Of a DNA stretch of 64,000 bases, positions 16,771-29,911 are shown piece after piece. The notes beneath the pieces are model-generated. The model saw nothing but the letters and a program-made list of their open reading frames with translations. It had not been told where the DNA came from and ran no database searches. This DNA comes from Limimaricola soesokkakensis (GTDB taxonomy: Bacteria > Pseudomonadota > Alphaproteobacteria > Rhodobacterales > Rhodobacteraceae), in assembly GCF_900172345.1 (NCBI RefSeq), contig NZ_FWFY01000002.1, positions 310,001 to 374,000 of the forward strand. Direction: 5' to 3'. The stretch's first letter is position 1. The number at the start of each line of letters is the position of its first letter. The translations under genes and the position numbers were made by a program.

Positions 16771-17733
16771 ATGGGAATGACCTGCACGAGCGACCGGCCG
16801 GCGCGGCACCGCCGCGCGGTGGTGTTCGCCTGCGACGAGGGCTATCTGCCCTACGCGCTATTCGCGATCTCGCGCATCGCTGCGCTGCATCCCGAACGCG
16901 ATTTCGACATCTGCCTGTGCACCGGCGTCTTGCCGGTCGAGATCCCGGCCAGCCTCGCGCATCTCGACATCCGGCTGTGCCGCGTCGATGTGGGGGACAT
17001 GTTCGACGGGCTCCGGCTCGATCCCGGCCGCAGCCCGGATGTCTATCTTCGCCTCGCGCTGCCGCAGGCGCTGGGCGTGGATTACGACCGCATCCTCTAT
17101 CTCGACAGCGACATCCACGTGCAGGGCGGCGATTTCTCGGCGCTGCTCTCGGTGGATCTGGGCGGCCGCCCGCTGGGCGCTGTCCGCGACAACACGCAAT
17201 GGCGCACGCCGAGCCGGCGGCCGGCGCAGTTCCGGGTGCTGGGCCTGCCGGCAGCGCGCTATTTCAACGCGGGCGTGCTCTTGATGGACGTGCCGCGCTA
17301 TCTGGAAGCCGATCTGCTGGCGCGCTGCGTGGCGCTGGGCCGGGCCGAGGCGGGGCGGATGATCCGGCACGACCAGAATCTCTACAACGCGGTGCTGCAG
17401 GGCGACTGGGCCGAGCTCTCGCCCGCATGGAACTGGCAATACACCTGGGCGTCGCGCTTCTTCGAGGCGATGCAGACCGCGCATGTGGTGCATTTCATCG
17501 GCAAGCGAAAGCCGTGGAAGGATGCCGAGGGCGAGCTGCCGCCCCGCTTCGCCCGCGAGATGGGCACCTTCCTGGCGCGGCACTGGCCCGACCGGCCCCC
17601 GGTCCCGATCGGACTCGGACCCGCCCATGACGCGCGGCTGATGCGCAAGCACCTGCTCAAGCATCTCGTCGCGGCGCCGGCGATGGCGCGCTATCTCGCG
17701 CAATTTCCCGATGATCTGACGGTGCGCGCATGA
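16771..17733 (+). CDS. Family 8 glycosyltransferase (first of a pair)
   Basis: The 320-residue protein has the GT8 layout: a nucleotide-binding start ([20 protein letters not shown]), the metal-binding DxD motif LYLDSDIHV at residues 110-118, a [10 protein letters not shown] motif and HFIGKRKPW near the end. These retaining enzymes use UDP-sugars and often build lipopolysaccharide or capsule. The acceptor is unknown. A GGGAGAG ribosome-binding site supports the start. It overlaps the next gene by 4 bases. Confidence 0.88.
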   Translation: MGMTCTSDRPARHRRAVVFACDEGYLPYALFAISRIAALHPERDFDICLCTGVLPVEIPASLAHLDIRLCRVDVGDMFDGLRLDPGRSPDVYLRLALPQALGVDYDRILYLDSDIHVQGGDFSALLSVDLGGRPLGAVRDNTQWRTPSRRPAQFRVLGLPAARYFNAGVLLMDVPRYLEADLLARCVALGRAEAGRMIRHDQNLYNAVLQGDWAELSPAWNWQYTWASRFFEAMQTAHVVHFIGKRKPWKDAEGELPPRFAREMGTFLARHWPDRPPVPIGLGPAHDARLMRKHLLKHLVAAPAMARYLAQFPDDLTVRA

Positions 17734-18770
17734 GCGATGCGGCCACCCGCCCCGCCGAGCATCCCGACGCCGCGATCTTCGCCTGCGACGCGGGCCATCT
17801 CGCCTATGCCTATGCCGCCGCCATGGGCATCCACCATGCTGAGCCGGAGCGGCGCTTCGACATCGTGATCGCCACGCCGGATCTGTCTCCGGTGCCCGAG
17901 GTGGCGCGGCGGGGGCCGATCCGGTTCCGGCGGATCGACGTCTCGGCGATTCCGCCGTTCAGGCATGGCAATCCGCGGATCACCGTCGGCACCTTCTTTC
18001 GGCACCTGCTGCCGGAGATCCTGCGCGACGAGTATGGCGCGCTGTTCTACATGGACACCGATACATGGATGCGGCGGCCCGGCCTGCAGGGCCTGTTCGA
18101 CCGGCGGCCGCGCGGCGTGCCGCTTGCTGCCGTCGCTTCCTTCATCTACCGGCCCGACCTGCTGGAGCGCCCGCACCCGGTCAGCCCGCGCGCGGAGCGC
18201 GTGCTCGGTGCCTTTGCCGGGACGAACGGCGACTATTGGCAGTCGGGCGTGCAGATGATCGACATCGAGGCGCATCTGAAGGCGCGCGTGGCCGAGCGCC
18301 TGTTTAGTTATGTCGAGACGCATCACGACCTGCTGGAGCGGCACCGGCTTGGCGATCAGGGTGCGCTCAACGCGGTCTTCGCCGACGAGATCGTGCTGCT
18401 CAGCCCGTTGTGGAACTGGCACCACGAGGATTGGCATCATCCCGACCTGCTGGAGCGGTTCGATCCGCATATCCTGCATTTCACCGGGCGCGCCAAGCCG
18501 TGGATGCTGGCCGACGAGCCGCTGGTGGGCGAGGTGAACCCCGATTGGTTCGCGGCGCTGTCGCAATGGTCCCCCGATTTCTCCCCCGAGGCCCGGCGCG
18601 GCAGCGCCGCTTGGTTCGAGGCCAACCCGGTGTTCCGGCTGCGACCGCTCGATGCGCTGCACCGCCGCGCGCATGTCGCGGTGATGCGCCACAAGGCGCG
18701 GCGCCTCGCAATCGGCGCCTCGGGGCAGGCGGCGATGCAGGCGCTGATCGATGCGGCGGAGGTGGCGTGA
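17730..18770 (+). CDS. Family 8-like glycosyltransferase (second of a pair)
   Basis: The 346-residue product parallels its neighbour: AIFACDAGHLAYAYAAAMGI at the N-terminus, the DxD motif FYMDTDTWM at 107-115, QSGVQMIDI and HFTGRAKPW near residue 250. The sequences have clearly diverged, so the two may add different sugars in one pathway. It is coupled to both neighbours by 4-base overlaps. No polysaccharide export genes are nearby. Confidence 0.83.
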   Translation: MSDAATRPAEHPDAAIFACDAGHLAYAYAAAMGIHHAEPERRFDIVIATPDLSPVPEVARRGPIRFRRIDVSAIPPFRHGNPRITVGTFFRHLLPEILRDEYGALFYMDTDTWMRRPGLQGLFDRRPRGVPLAAVASFIYRPDLLERPHPVSPRAERVLGAFAGTNGDYWQSGVQMIDIEAHLKARVAERLFSYVETHHDLLERHRLGDQGALNAVFADEIVLLSPLWNWHHEDWHHPDLLERFDPHILHFTGRAKPWMLADEPLVGEVNPDWFAALSQWSPDFSPEARRGSAAWFEANPVFRLRPLDALHRRAHVAVMRHKARRLAIGASGQAAMQALIDAAEVA

Positions 18771-19366
18771 GCCGTGGCCGCGCGCCCCGGGCCTGGCAGC
18801 GGATGCTGTCGGGGCGCAGGCTCGACCTGCTCGACCCGACGCCGATGGACATCGAAATTTCCGACATCGCCCATGGGCTGGCCTTCGTGGCGCGGTGGAA
18901 CGGCCAGACCCGGGGCGATTTCGCCTATTCGGTGGCCGAGCATTCGCTGCTGGTCGAGGAGATCTTCGCACATTGCTACCCGGCGGCGGGCGCGCGCGAC
19001 AGGCTGGCGGCGCTCTTGCACGATGCGCCCGAATACGTGATCGGCGACATGATCTCGCCGGTGAAGGCGGCGGTGGGGCCGGGCTACGGCGCACTCGACG
19101 CGCGGCTAACGGCGGCGATCCACCTGCGCTTCGGCCTGCCGGCGGTGCTGCCCGCCGAGCTCAAGAAACGGATCAAGCGCGCCGACAAAATATCTGCTTG
19201 GCTCGAGGCCACGCGGATCGCGGGCTTCTCGGAGCGCGAGGCCGACCGCCTGTTCGGCAGGCTCGACCGCGACCTCGCCGCGCGCTTCGAGATCCGGCTC
19301 AGACCTCCGCGCGAGACGCGCGAGGGCTTCGTGGCCCGCCACGAGGACCTGATCGCGCTGATCTAG
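18767..19366 (+). CDS. HD-domain phosphohydrolase, YfbR-like
   Basis: I use a GTG start overlapping the previous stop (GTGA), preceded by GGAGGTGG; this gives 199 residues. The metal motif is clear: AEHSLLV, then ALLHDAPEYVIGDMISPVK, as in the 5'-deoxynucleotidase YfbR group. A role in nucleotide pool cleaning is likely. Whether the coupling to the glycosyltransferases has meaning is not evident. It converges on msrA with only 5 bases between the stops. Confidence 0.85.
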   Translation: MSRGRAPRAWQRMLSGRRLDLLDPTPMDIEISDIAHGLAFVARWNGQTRGDFAYSVAEHSLLVEEIFAHCYPAAGARDRLAALLHDAPEYVIGDMISPVKAAVGPGYGALDARLTAAIHLRFGLPAVLPAELKKRIKRADKISAWLEATRIAGFSEREADRLFGRLDRDLAARFEIRLRPPRETREGFVARHEDLIALI

Positions 19367-19371
19367 GGTCT

Positions 19372-20013
19372 TCAGTTCACGAAAGGCGCATCCGCGCCCC
19401 ACAGCTCGCGCACCCGGAAATCCCGCCCGCAGCCCTCGCGGTAGCGCTTGTAGGCCTCGGATTTCGGCACGAAGATTCCCACCGAGGAGACGGCAAGCCG
19501 TTCGGAGGATTTGTAGTAGTCCTGGTGATAGCTGCCGGCGGGATAGAAGGGCGCGTCGCCCAGGATCGGCGTGACGATCTGGCGGCCCAGTGCCTGCTCG
19601 GCCGCCTGCTTGGCGGCCTCGGCGGCGGCCCGATCTCCCGCATCCGCGAAGATCGCGGTGCGGTAGGAGGGGCCGCGGTCGCAGAACTGGCCGCCCGCAT
19701 CGGTTGGGTCGATCGAGCGGAAGAACAGGTCGTAGAGCTGCCGCGCCTGTACCTTCGAGGGGTCGTAGGTAATCTCGACCACCTCGTAATGGCCGGTGCC
19801 GCCGCCGGTCACCTGCTCATAGGTCGGGTTCGCGGTGTCGCCGCCTGCAAAGCCCGACACCGCCTCGATCACGCCATCGACCTTCTCGAAATCGGCTTCG
19901 ACGCACCAGAAGCAGCCGCCCGCGACGGTGATGGTCTCGGTGGCCTGAGCCTGTGCCATCGGCGCGATGAGAGCCAAGGTGGCGGCAAGGTACGAAATCC
20001 TTTGGCGTAGCAT
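19372..20013 (-). CDS. msrA: Exported peptide methionine sulfoxide reductase A
   Basis: MsrA repairs oxidised methionine. The catalytic motif [11 protein letters not shown] has Cys34, with Cys37 close behind; [14 protein letters not shown] and HQDYYKS are also typical. The first 24 residues ([20 protein letters not shown]...) form a signal peptide, so this copy should act in the periplasm; most bacterial MsrA proteins are cytosolic. The start is the ATG at 20013. No msrB is adjacent. Confidence 0.93.
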   Translation of the reverse strand: MLRQRISYLAATLALIAPMAQAQATETITVAGGCFWCVEADFEKVDGVIEAVSGFAGGDTANPTYEQVTGGGTGHYEVVEITYDPSKVQARQLYDLFFRSIDPTDAGGQFCDRGPSYRTAIFADAGDRAAAEAAKQAAEQALGRQIVTPILGDAPFYPAGSYHQDYYKSSERLAVSSVGIFVPKSEAYKRYREGCGRDFRVRELWGADAPFVN

Positions 20014-20132
20014 GGCAAACTCCCTGTCCGGTCGTCCCCCATGCTGTCGCAGGCTGCCGACGCCGCAAGACAAGGCTGCGTGATCCGGGCGTGACCCTTG
20101 GCCACTTTGTTCCTCAAATACGCAGATCCCGC

Positions 20133-20174
20133 CCTGTCGACCGGCGCCGCGTCTGACGACCCGGCGCCGACAGG
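20133..20174 (-). terminator. Imperfect hairpin directly after argG
   Basis: CCTGTCG-ACC-GGCGCCG pairs with CGGCGCCGACAGG next to the argG stop, with a short bulge and a loop of about 12 bases. No T-run follows, so it may stabilise the argG mRNA end or act with Rho. Confidence 0.4.
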
Positions 20175-21401
<1,227 letters not shown>

Positions 21402-21464
21402 GGGCAATTCTCCGTGTGGGCGTTCAGGGGCGTGCGTTAAAGGCTTTCGGCCCTTGGGGCAAGC

Positions 21465-21932
21465 TCAGGCAGCGGCGCGGCCACGGGTGCGGCCCGCCTC
21501 GGCGAAGGCCCGCGCGAAGGCGCGGTCGCCGGCATTGCCGAGCCGCGGTGCCGCATCGGCGATCGGCATCCACAGCGCGCGGTGGCCGGGCTCGGAGGGC
21601 GGGCCGTGCGGCCGGACCGGGCGGGCGGCGTAGATGTGGCACAGCTTCTCGCCCCACATGTCGTAGTCGGGCATGAAGACGAAACGCCGGAACGCGCCGA
21701 GGCGGCGCGGCGCGGCGATGCGCCAACCGGTCTCCTCGAACACCTCGCGGTGCAGCGCCTGCAGGGTGCTTTCGCCCGCATCGATGCCGCCGCCGGGCAG
21801 CTGGATATCGGTGGGGTCGTCCTCCTTGCAGGTCAGAAGCAGGGCGCCGCCCTGTTCGAGGATCGCGTAGACCCCGGTGCGCAGCCGGTATCGCTGGCCG
21901 CGCCGCACCTGTTCGCCATAGCGCCGGATCAT
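21465..21932 (-). CDS. NUDIX hydrolase
   Basis: A 155-residue NUDIX protein. The box is visible as GGGIDAGESTLQALHREVFEETGW. The flanks (YRLRTGVYAILEQGGALLLT, FMPDYDMWGEKLCHIY) do not let me name a substrate. It starts divergently from hslO with 70 bases between the start codons. The ATG at 21932 has AAAGGG just upstream. Confidence 0.88.
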   Translation of the reverse strand: MIRRYGEQVRRGQRYRLRTGVYAILEQGGALLLTCKEDDPTDIQLPGGGIDAGESTLQALHREVFEETGWRIAAPRRLGAFRRFVFMPDYDMWGEKLCHIYAARPVRPHGPPSEPGHRALWMPIADAAPRLGNAGDRAFARAFAEAGRTRGRAAA

Positions 21933-22002
21933 CCCTTTTTGTCTCCCGACAAGCTTCCTATATGGTCGCGGTATGCCCATCCCCGACACGCAAGGAAACC
22001 CC

Positions 22003-23037
22003 ATGAGCCTCGGCGCCCGCATTGCCTGGGACGACACCGTCCTGCCCTTCCAGCTCGACCAGTCCGACATCCGGGGCCGGGTCGCGCGTCTTGACGGCGT
22101 GCTCGACCGGGTGCTGGAGCAGCATGACTACCCCGCCCAGATCGAGGCGCTGGTGGCCGAGATGACGCTGCTCACCGCGCTGATCGGCCAGACCGTGAAG
22201 CTGCGCTGGAAGCTGTCGCTTCAGGTGCGTGGCGACGGCCCGGCCCGGCTAATCGCCACCGATTACTACGCCCCGACCGAAGAGGGTGCCCCGGCCCGGA
22301 TCCGCGCTTGGGCCAGCTTCGACGAGAGCCGTCTCGAGCAGGGGGCCGATCCCTATTCGCTGATCGGCAAAGGTTACTTCGCGATCCTGATCGATCAGGG
22401 GCAGGGCATGGCGCCCTATCAGGGCATCACGCCGATCACCGGCGAGTCGCTGGCTGCCTGCGCCGAGACCTATTTCGCGCAGTCCGAGCAGCTGCCGACG
22501 CGGTTCTCGCTCACCTTCGGCAAATCCACCGAGCCGGGCCGGGGCGAAAGCTGGCGCGCCGGTGGCGTGATGCTGCAGAAGATGCCCAAGGCCTCGCCCT
22601 TCGCCGCAACCGCCGAGGGCGGCTCGGGCGAGGAGGGACTTCTCGAGGCCGCCGACATCCTCGACGAGGACGAGGGCGAGAACTGGAACCGCGCCAACCT
22701 GCTGCTCGACACGGTGGACCAGCTCGAGCTGATCGGGCCGAGCGTGACGCCGACGGACCTGCTGATCCGGCTGTTCCACGAGGAAGGTCCGCGGGTCTTC
22801 GAGGCGCAGCCGGTGCAGTTCGGCTGCACCTGCTCGGAGGAGAAGGTGCGCCAGAGCCTGTCAATCTACTCGGCCAAGGATATCGCCCACATGACCACCG
22901 AGGCGGGCATCGTCACCGCCGACTGCCAGTTCTGCGGTGCGCATTACGAATTCGTGCCCCAGACGCTCGGCTTCGAGGCGACCGAGGGGCCCGACGCCGC
23001 CGAGGGCCAGAACAAGGCCGCCGGTGGCCGCGGCTGA
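22003..23037 (+). CDS. hslO: Redox-regulated chaperone Hsp33
   Basis: Hsp33 is activated by oxidation and holds unfolding proteins. The 344-residue protein carries the zinc-redox switch FGCTCSEEKV and CQFCGAHYEF near the C-terminus. I take the ATG at 22003, which has AAGGA five bases upstream; an ATG ten codons earlier lacks a binding site. The NUDIX gene downstream overlaps it by 14 bases. Confidence 0.95.
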   Translation: MSLGARIAWDDTVLPFQLDQSDIRGRVARLDGVLDRVLEQHDYPAQIEALVAEMTLLTALIGQTVKLRWKLSLQVRGDGPARLIATDYYAPTEEGAPARIRAWASFDESRLEQGADPYSLIGKGYFAILIDQGQGMAPYQGITPITGESLAACAETYFAQSEQLPTRFSLTFGKSTEPGRGESWRAGGVMLQKMPKASPFAATAEGGSGEEGLLEAADILDEDEGENWNRANLLLDTVDQLELIGPSVTPTDLLIRLFHEEGPRVFEAQPVQFGCTCSEEKVRQSLSIYSAKDIAHMTTEAGIVTADCQFCGAHYEFVPQTLGFEATEGPDAAEGQNKAAGGRG

Positions 23038-23632
23038 GGTCCCGATAGAGGCGCGGCTCGCCCGGGCGCTGGAGCGGCCGGGCGATGCCTCGTCCGATTA
23101 CGACATCGACCCGCGGCTCCCGGTCCCCGAGGGGCGCAGCCTGCGGCAGGCCGGTGTGCTGGCGGCGGTGCATCTCGACGGTACCGAGGCGCGGCTGATC
23201 CTGACCAAGCGCTCGGCGCGGCTGCGCCATCACCCGGGCCAGATCGCCTTTCCGGGCGGTAAGGTCGAGCCGGTCGATGACGGCCCCGTCGGCGCGGCGT
23301 TGCGCGAGGCGCAGGAAGAGATCGGCCTGGCGCCGGGCCGGGTCGAGGTGCTGGGCACGTTGCCGCCGCATGAAACGGTGACGGGGTTCTCGGTGACGCC
23401 GGTGATCGGTCTGCTGCGTGGCCGGTTCGAGGCGGTGCCCGAGGCGGGCGAGGTGGCCGAGGTGTTCTCGGTGCCCTTGTCGCATGTCACCGACCCGGCG
23501 CGGTTCCGGATCGAGGGGCGGCGTTGGCAGGGGCGACGGCGGCACTACTATGTGGTGCCGTGGGGCCCGTATTACATCTGGGGCGCCACCGCGCGGATGC
23601 TGCGCAGCCTGGCGGAGAGGATGAATCGATGA
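23024..23632 (+). CDS. NUDIX CoA pyrophosphatase-like hydrolase
   Basis: The GTG at 23024 gives 202 residues. The segment LTKRSARLRHHPGQIAFPGG before the box is the signature of the NudL/NUDT7 coenzyme A pyrophosphatase group. The NUDIX box itself (GGKVEPVDDGPVGAALREAQEEIGL) has a longer spacing, also typical of that group. It overlaps hslO by 14 bases and cca by 4, making an hslO-NUDIX-cca unit. Confidence 0.9.
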   Translation: MAAAEVPIEARLARALERPGDASSDYDIDPRLPVPEGRSLRQAGVLAAVHLDGTEARLILTKRSARLRHHPGQIAFPGGKVEPVDDGPVGAALREAQEEIGLAPGRVEVLGTLPPHETVTGFSVTPVIGLLRGRFEAVPEAGEVAEVFSVPLSHVTDPARFRIEGRRWQGRRRHYYVVPWGPYYIWGATARMLRSLAERMNR

Positions 23633-24786
23633 GCGAGCGGATCGAGGCGGACTGGCTGGAGGCCGCGCCCGCGCGCGCCGTGACCGGCATGCTGGAGGCC
23701 GCGGGCCACCAGGCCTGGTTCGTCGGTGGCTGCGTGCGCAACGCGCTGTTGGGTCAGCCGGTCTCGGATCTCGACCTGACCACCGATGCCCGCCCCGAGC
23801 GGGTGGTCGAACTGTCCCGCGCCGCCGGGCTGAAGCCGGTGCCCACCGGCATCGATCACGGCACGATCACCGTCGTGGCGCAGGGCACGCCGATCGAGGT
23901 CACGACCTTCCGCCGTGACGTGGAGACCGACGGCCGCCGCGCCACGGTCGCCTATTCGGAGGATATCGCCGAGGACGCGGCGCGGCGCGATTTCACGATG
24001 AACGCGCTCTATGCCGATGCGCGGGGCGCGGTCGCGGATCCGCTCGGCACCGGGCTTGCCGATCTCGCGGCGCGGCGGCTGCGCTTCATCGGCGACGCGC
24101 ATGACCGGATCCGCGAGGATTACCTGCGGATCCTGCGCTTCTTTCGCTTCCACGCCTGGTATGGCGACACGCATGGCGGCATCGACGCCGACGGGCTCGC
24201 CGCCTGCGCCGAGCTGGCCGAGGGGATCGGCGGGCTGTCGCGCGAGCGCGTCGGTGCCGAGATGCTCAAGCTGATGGCGGCGCCGGACCCGGCCCCCGCC
24301 GTCGCCTCCATGGCGATCTCGGGCGTGTTGATGCGGGTGCTGCCTGGCGGCGCTTCGGACCCGCTCGCGGTGCTGGTGCATGTCGAGGAGGAGGCCGGGC
24401 TGGCCCCCGACCCGATCCGGCGGTTGGCGCTGGTGGGCGGCGAGGAGGTGGCCGAGCGGCTGCGGCTCAGCCGGGCGCAGGCGGGCGCGCTGCAACGGCT
24501 GCGCGAGGCGCAGGAGGCGGGCTGGGGCCCCGGCGAGCTGGGCTACCGGCTCGGCGCGCGGGCCGCGCTCGACGTGCTGGCGCTCAACGCGGCGCTGTCG
24601 GGGCGCGAGATCGAGGCTGTTTCACGGGAAACCGCCGAGGCCGGGGCGCGTGCGGCGCTGCCGGTGAAGGCGGCCGACCTGATGCCCGATTTCGACGGGC
24701 CGGCGCTGGGCGAGAAGCTGCGCGAGATCGAGGCGCGATGGATCGCCTCGGGCTTTGCGCTGGGGCGGAACGAACTTCTTCCCTGA
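23629..24786 (+). CDS. cca: CCA tRNA nucleotidyltransferase / poly(A) polymerase family
   Basis: The 385-residue class II enzyme adds or repairs the tRNA 3' CCA. The nucleotidyltransferase head shows WFVGGCVRNALLGQPVSDLDLTTDA with the catalytic DLD, then RRDFTMNALYAD and DRIREDYLRILRFFRFHAWYG. This residue pattern (RRD, tRNA-binding arm) is shared with poly(A) polymerase. As the tRNA-Thr in this window already encodes CCA, a repair role is plausible here. Confidence 0.93.
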   Translation: MSERIEADWLEAAPARAVTGMLEAAGHQAWFVGGCVRNALLGQPVSDLDLTTDARPERVVELSRAAGLKPVPTGIDHGTITVVAQGTPIEVTTFRRDVETDGRRATVAYSEDIAEDAARRDFTMNALYADARGAVADPLGTGLADLAARRLRFIGDAHDRIREDYLRILRFFRFHAWYGDTHGGIDADGLAACAELAEGIGGLSRERVGAEMLKLMAAPDPAPAVASMAISGVLMRVLPGGASDPLAVLVHVEEEAGLAPDPIRRLALVGGEEVAERLRLSRAQAGALQRLREAQEAGWGPGELGYRLGARAALDVLALNAALSGREIEAVSRETAEAGARAALPVKAADLMPDFDGPALGEKLREIEARWIASGFALGRNELLP

Positions 24787-24867
24787 GTTGCGCAGCCCGC
24801 CGCGCATGCACGTTTTCCTTCGAGGCGAACCGGCTTATATGCCGGTGACACGTATTCGAGACATCCC

Positions 24868-26729
24868 ATGTTCCGCTTCTTCGAAAACCTCGTGGACCCC
24901 TATGGGGAATACGAGCAGACCGACCGTCCGCCATCGCGGCTCTGGCCCTTCCTGAAGGAGTATGCGCGGCCCTTTGCGCGGGTGTTCTGGGTCACCGGCC
25001 TGCTGTCGGTAGTGGTGGCCGTGGTCGAGATCTGGCTGATCGCCTATATGGGCCGCCTCGTGGACCTCTTGGGCCGGGCCACCCCCGAGACGGTATTGGC
25101 GCGGCACGGGGTCGAACTGCTTCTGGTGGCCGGTTTCATCCTGATCCTGCGCCCGGCCTTCCAGGCGGCGCATGTGCTGCTTCTCAACAACGCGATCCTG
25201 CCCAATTTCGGCACCACCGTGCGCTGGCGGGCGCATCGCCACGTGCTGCGCCAGTCGGTGGGCTGGTTCGAGAACGATTTCGCGGGCCGCATCGCCAACC
25301 GGATCATGCAGACGCCGCCCGCCGCCGGCGAGGTGGTGTTCCAGATCTTCGATGCGATCACCTTCGCGCTCGCCTACATTGTCGGCGCCGCCGTGCTTCT
25401 GGGCGAGGCGGACCCGATGCTGCTGCTGCCGCTGCTGGTCTGGTTCGGACTTTATGCCGCGCTGATGCGCTGGACCGTAAAGCGGATCGGACCGGCCTCG
25501 GAGGCCTCGTCCAACGCGCGCAGCGCCGTGACGGGCCGCGTCGTCGACACCTATACCAACATCCATTCGGTCAAGATGTTCGCGCATCACGACCGCGAAC
25601 TGGACGGCGCGAAATCGGTGATCGAGCAGGCCCGTGCCACCTTTCAGCGCGAGATGCGGCTGTTCACGATCATGGACGTGGCGCTGTCGGTGCTGAATGG
25701 CCTGCTGATCGTCGGCGTGGTCGGCTGGGGGCTCTATCTGTGGATCTCCGGCGCGGCCAGCGTCGGCGTGGTCGCCGCCGCCACGGCGCTGTGCCTGCGG
25801 CTCAACGCGATGACCGGCTGGATCATGTGGGCGGTGACCAACTTCTTCCAGAACCTTGGCGTCATCGCCGAGGGCATGCGCACCATCGCCCAGCCGATCA
25901 CGCTGACCGACGACGATCGCGCCGGGCAGCTGAGCATCAGCCGCGGCGACATCGCGCTCAAAGATCTTAACCACCGCTACGGCCGCGACGCGGGCGGGGT
26001 GGGGCCCTTGGATCTCACCATCCCGGCGGGACAGAAGATCGGGCTGGTCGGTGCCTCCGGCGCCGGCAAGTCGACGCTGGTGAAGCTGCTCTTGCGCTTC
26101 TACGACCCCGAGGCGGGTCGGATCGAGATCGACGGGCAGGACATCACCCGGGTGACGCAGGACAGCCTGCGCTCCGCCATCGGCATGGTGCAGCAGGACA
26201 GCGCGCTGCTGCACCGGAGCGTACGCGAGAACATCCTCTATGGCCGCCCCGACGCGACCGAGGCCGAGATGATCGCTGCCGCGCGGCAGGCCGAGGCGCA
26301 TGACTTCATCCTCGATCTCGTCGATGGCGAGGGACGGCAGGGCTACGACGCGCAGGTCGGCGAGCGCGGCGTCAAGCTTTCGGGCGGTCAGCGGCAGCGC
26401 ATCGCGCTGGCGCGGGTGATCCTCAAGGACGCGCCGATCCTCGTGCTCGATGAGGCGACCTCGGCGCTCGATTCCGAGGTCGAGGCGGCGATCCAAGAGA
26501 CGCTTTACCATATGATGGAGGGCAAGACCGTGATCGCGATCGCGCACCGGCTCTCGACCATCGCCCGGATGGACCGGGTATTGGTGATGGAGGAGGGCCG
26601 GATCGCCGAGGACGGCACCCATGAGGAACTGTTGGCGCGGGGGGGCATCTATGCCCGGTTCTGGAAGCGCCAATCGGGTGGCTTCCTCGGCATGGACTCC
26701 GACGACAAGCCATCCACGGAGGCCGCCGA

Positions 26730-26733
<4 letters not shown>
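24868..26733 (+). CDS. ABC exporter half-transporter (first of a heterodimer)
   Basis: A 621-residue membrane-ATPase fusion with six membrane helices in about residues 35-310 and a nucleotide-binding domain behind. Walker A is GASGAGKSTL (around 26050), the signature is LSGGQRQRIALA and Walker B is ILVLDEATSALDSE. It overlaps the next half-transporter by 4 bases, so the pair most likely forms one heterodimeric exporter of the MsbA/multidrug type. The substrate cannot be read from sequence. Confidence 0.93.
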
Positions 26734-28562
<1,829 letters not shown>

Positions 28563-28573
28563 AAGAGGACGCC

Positions 28574-29824
28574 ATGACCGAGACCCTGCCGCCGAAGACC
28601 CCGCAGCCCGATCCCGCGCCCCGGGGCGAGGTGATGATCGAGGCGGTGACGCATCATGGCATGGGGCGGACGGCGGATGGCACGCTGGTGCCGCGCGTAC
28701 TGCCCGGCGAGTTGGTGACGCTGGCCGCCGACGGCCCGAAGATCGTGACCCCCTCGCCCGAGCGCGTCGCGCCGCCCTGTCGGCATTTCAAGTCCTGCGG
28801 CGGCTGCGCGATGCAGCACGCCTCGGACGGCTTCGTGGCATCGTGGAAGGCCGAGATCGTGCGCACCGCCCTGCGCGCCCAGGGGATCGAGGGCGAAATC
28901 GCCGCCGTGCTCACCTCGCCGCCCGACAGCCGGCGCCGGGCGCGGCTGGCCGGGCGGCGCACCAAGAAGGGCGCCTTGGTAGGCTTCCATGCCCGGGCCT
29001 CTGACACGGTGATCGAGGTGCCCGGCTGCCGGCTAATGCTGCCGCAGCTGACCGGGCTGATCCCGGCGCTGGAGCGCATCGCCGCGCTCGCCGCCTCGCG
29101 CAAGGGCGAGGCCGGGCTCACCGTGACCGACAGCGAGGCCGGGCCCGACCTGCATATCGACACCGACAAGCCGCTGACCGAGGAGCTGCGCATCGCGCTG
29201 CCCGAGATTGCGCGCGAGGCCGGGCTGGCGCGGCTCGTCTGGGCCGACGAGATCGTGGCCGAGCTGGAGCCGCCGGTGCAGCGCATGGGCCGGGCTCGGG
29301 TGGTGCCGCCGCCCGGTGCCTTCCTTCAGGCCACCGCCCATGGCGAGGCGGCGCTCCTTGAGGCGGTGCGGGAGGCCGTGGCCGGGGCGCCGCGTATCGT
29401 CGATCTCTTTGCCGGTTGCGGCACCTTCTCGCTGCCGCTGGCCGAAACCTCCGAGATCCACGCCGTCGAGGGCGAGGCGGCGATGCTGGCCGCGCTCGAC
29501 CGGGGCTGGCGCGGCGTGCCCGGTCTCAAGCGGGTCACCACGGAGACGCGCGACCTGTTCCGCAGGCCCCTGCTGCCGGACGAGCTGGCGCGATTCGATG
29601 CCGCCGTGATCGATCCGCCGCGCGCCGGGGCACAGGCGCAGGTGGCGCAGCTTTCCGCCTCGCAAATCAATGTGATCGCGATGGTGTCCTGCAGCCCGGC
29701 GAGCTTTGCGCGCGATGCGAAAGCCCTGATCGACAACGGGTTCGAGATGGGGCCGGTCACCGTGGTCGATCAGTTCCGCTGGTCGCCGCATGTGGAGTTG
29801 GCGACACGATTCACGCGACGCTAA
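28574..29824 (+). CDS. RNA m5U methyltransferase, RlmC/RlmD/TrmA family
   Basis: The 416-residue protein combines a degenerate N-terminal TRAM segment, a [4Fe-4S] cluster site and a SAM-dependent methyltransferase domain. Three cluster cysteines appear as CRHFKSCGGCAMQH (69, 75, 78), with a fourth in VPGCRLM. The SAM motif is DLFAGCGTFSLPLA. The catalytic motif is DPPRAG followed by VSCSPASFARD. Which rRNA or tRNA uridine is modified cannot be decided without a comparison; 23S rRNA is most likely. Confidence 0.9.
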   Translation: MTETLPPKTPQPDPAPRGEVMIEAVTHHGMGRTADGTLVPRVLPGELVTLAADGPKIVTPSPERVAPPCRHFKSCGGCAMQHASDGFVASWKAEIVRTALRAQGIEGEIAAVLTSPPDSRRRARLAGRRTKKGALVGFHARASDTVIEVPGCRLMLPQLTGLIPALERIAALAASRKGEAGLTVTDSEAGPDLHIDTDKPLTEELRIALPEIAREAGLARLVWADEIVAELEPPVQRMGRARVVPPPGAFLQATAHGEAALLEAVREAVAGAPRIVDLFAGCGTFSLPLAETSEIHAVEGEAAMLAALDRGWRGVPGLKRVTTETRDLFRRPLLPDELARFDAAVIDPPRAGAQAQVAQLSASQINVIAMVSCSPASFARDAKALIDNGFEMGPVTVVDQFRWSPHVELATRFTRR

Positions 29825-29911
29825 GGATGTCGCCCCAAGCTGCCCCCTAGGCGCGGATTTCCGAATCCGGTAATTTCGATCAAACGGCATCAGACCGGGA
29901 CAGTGGGCAGC

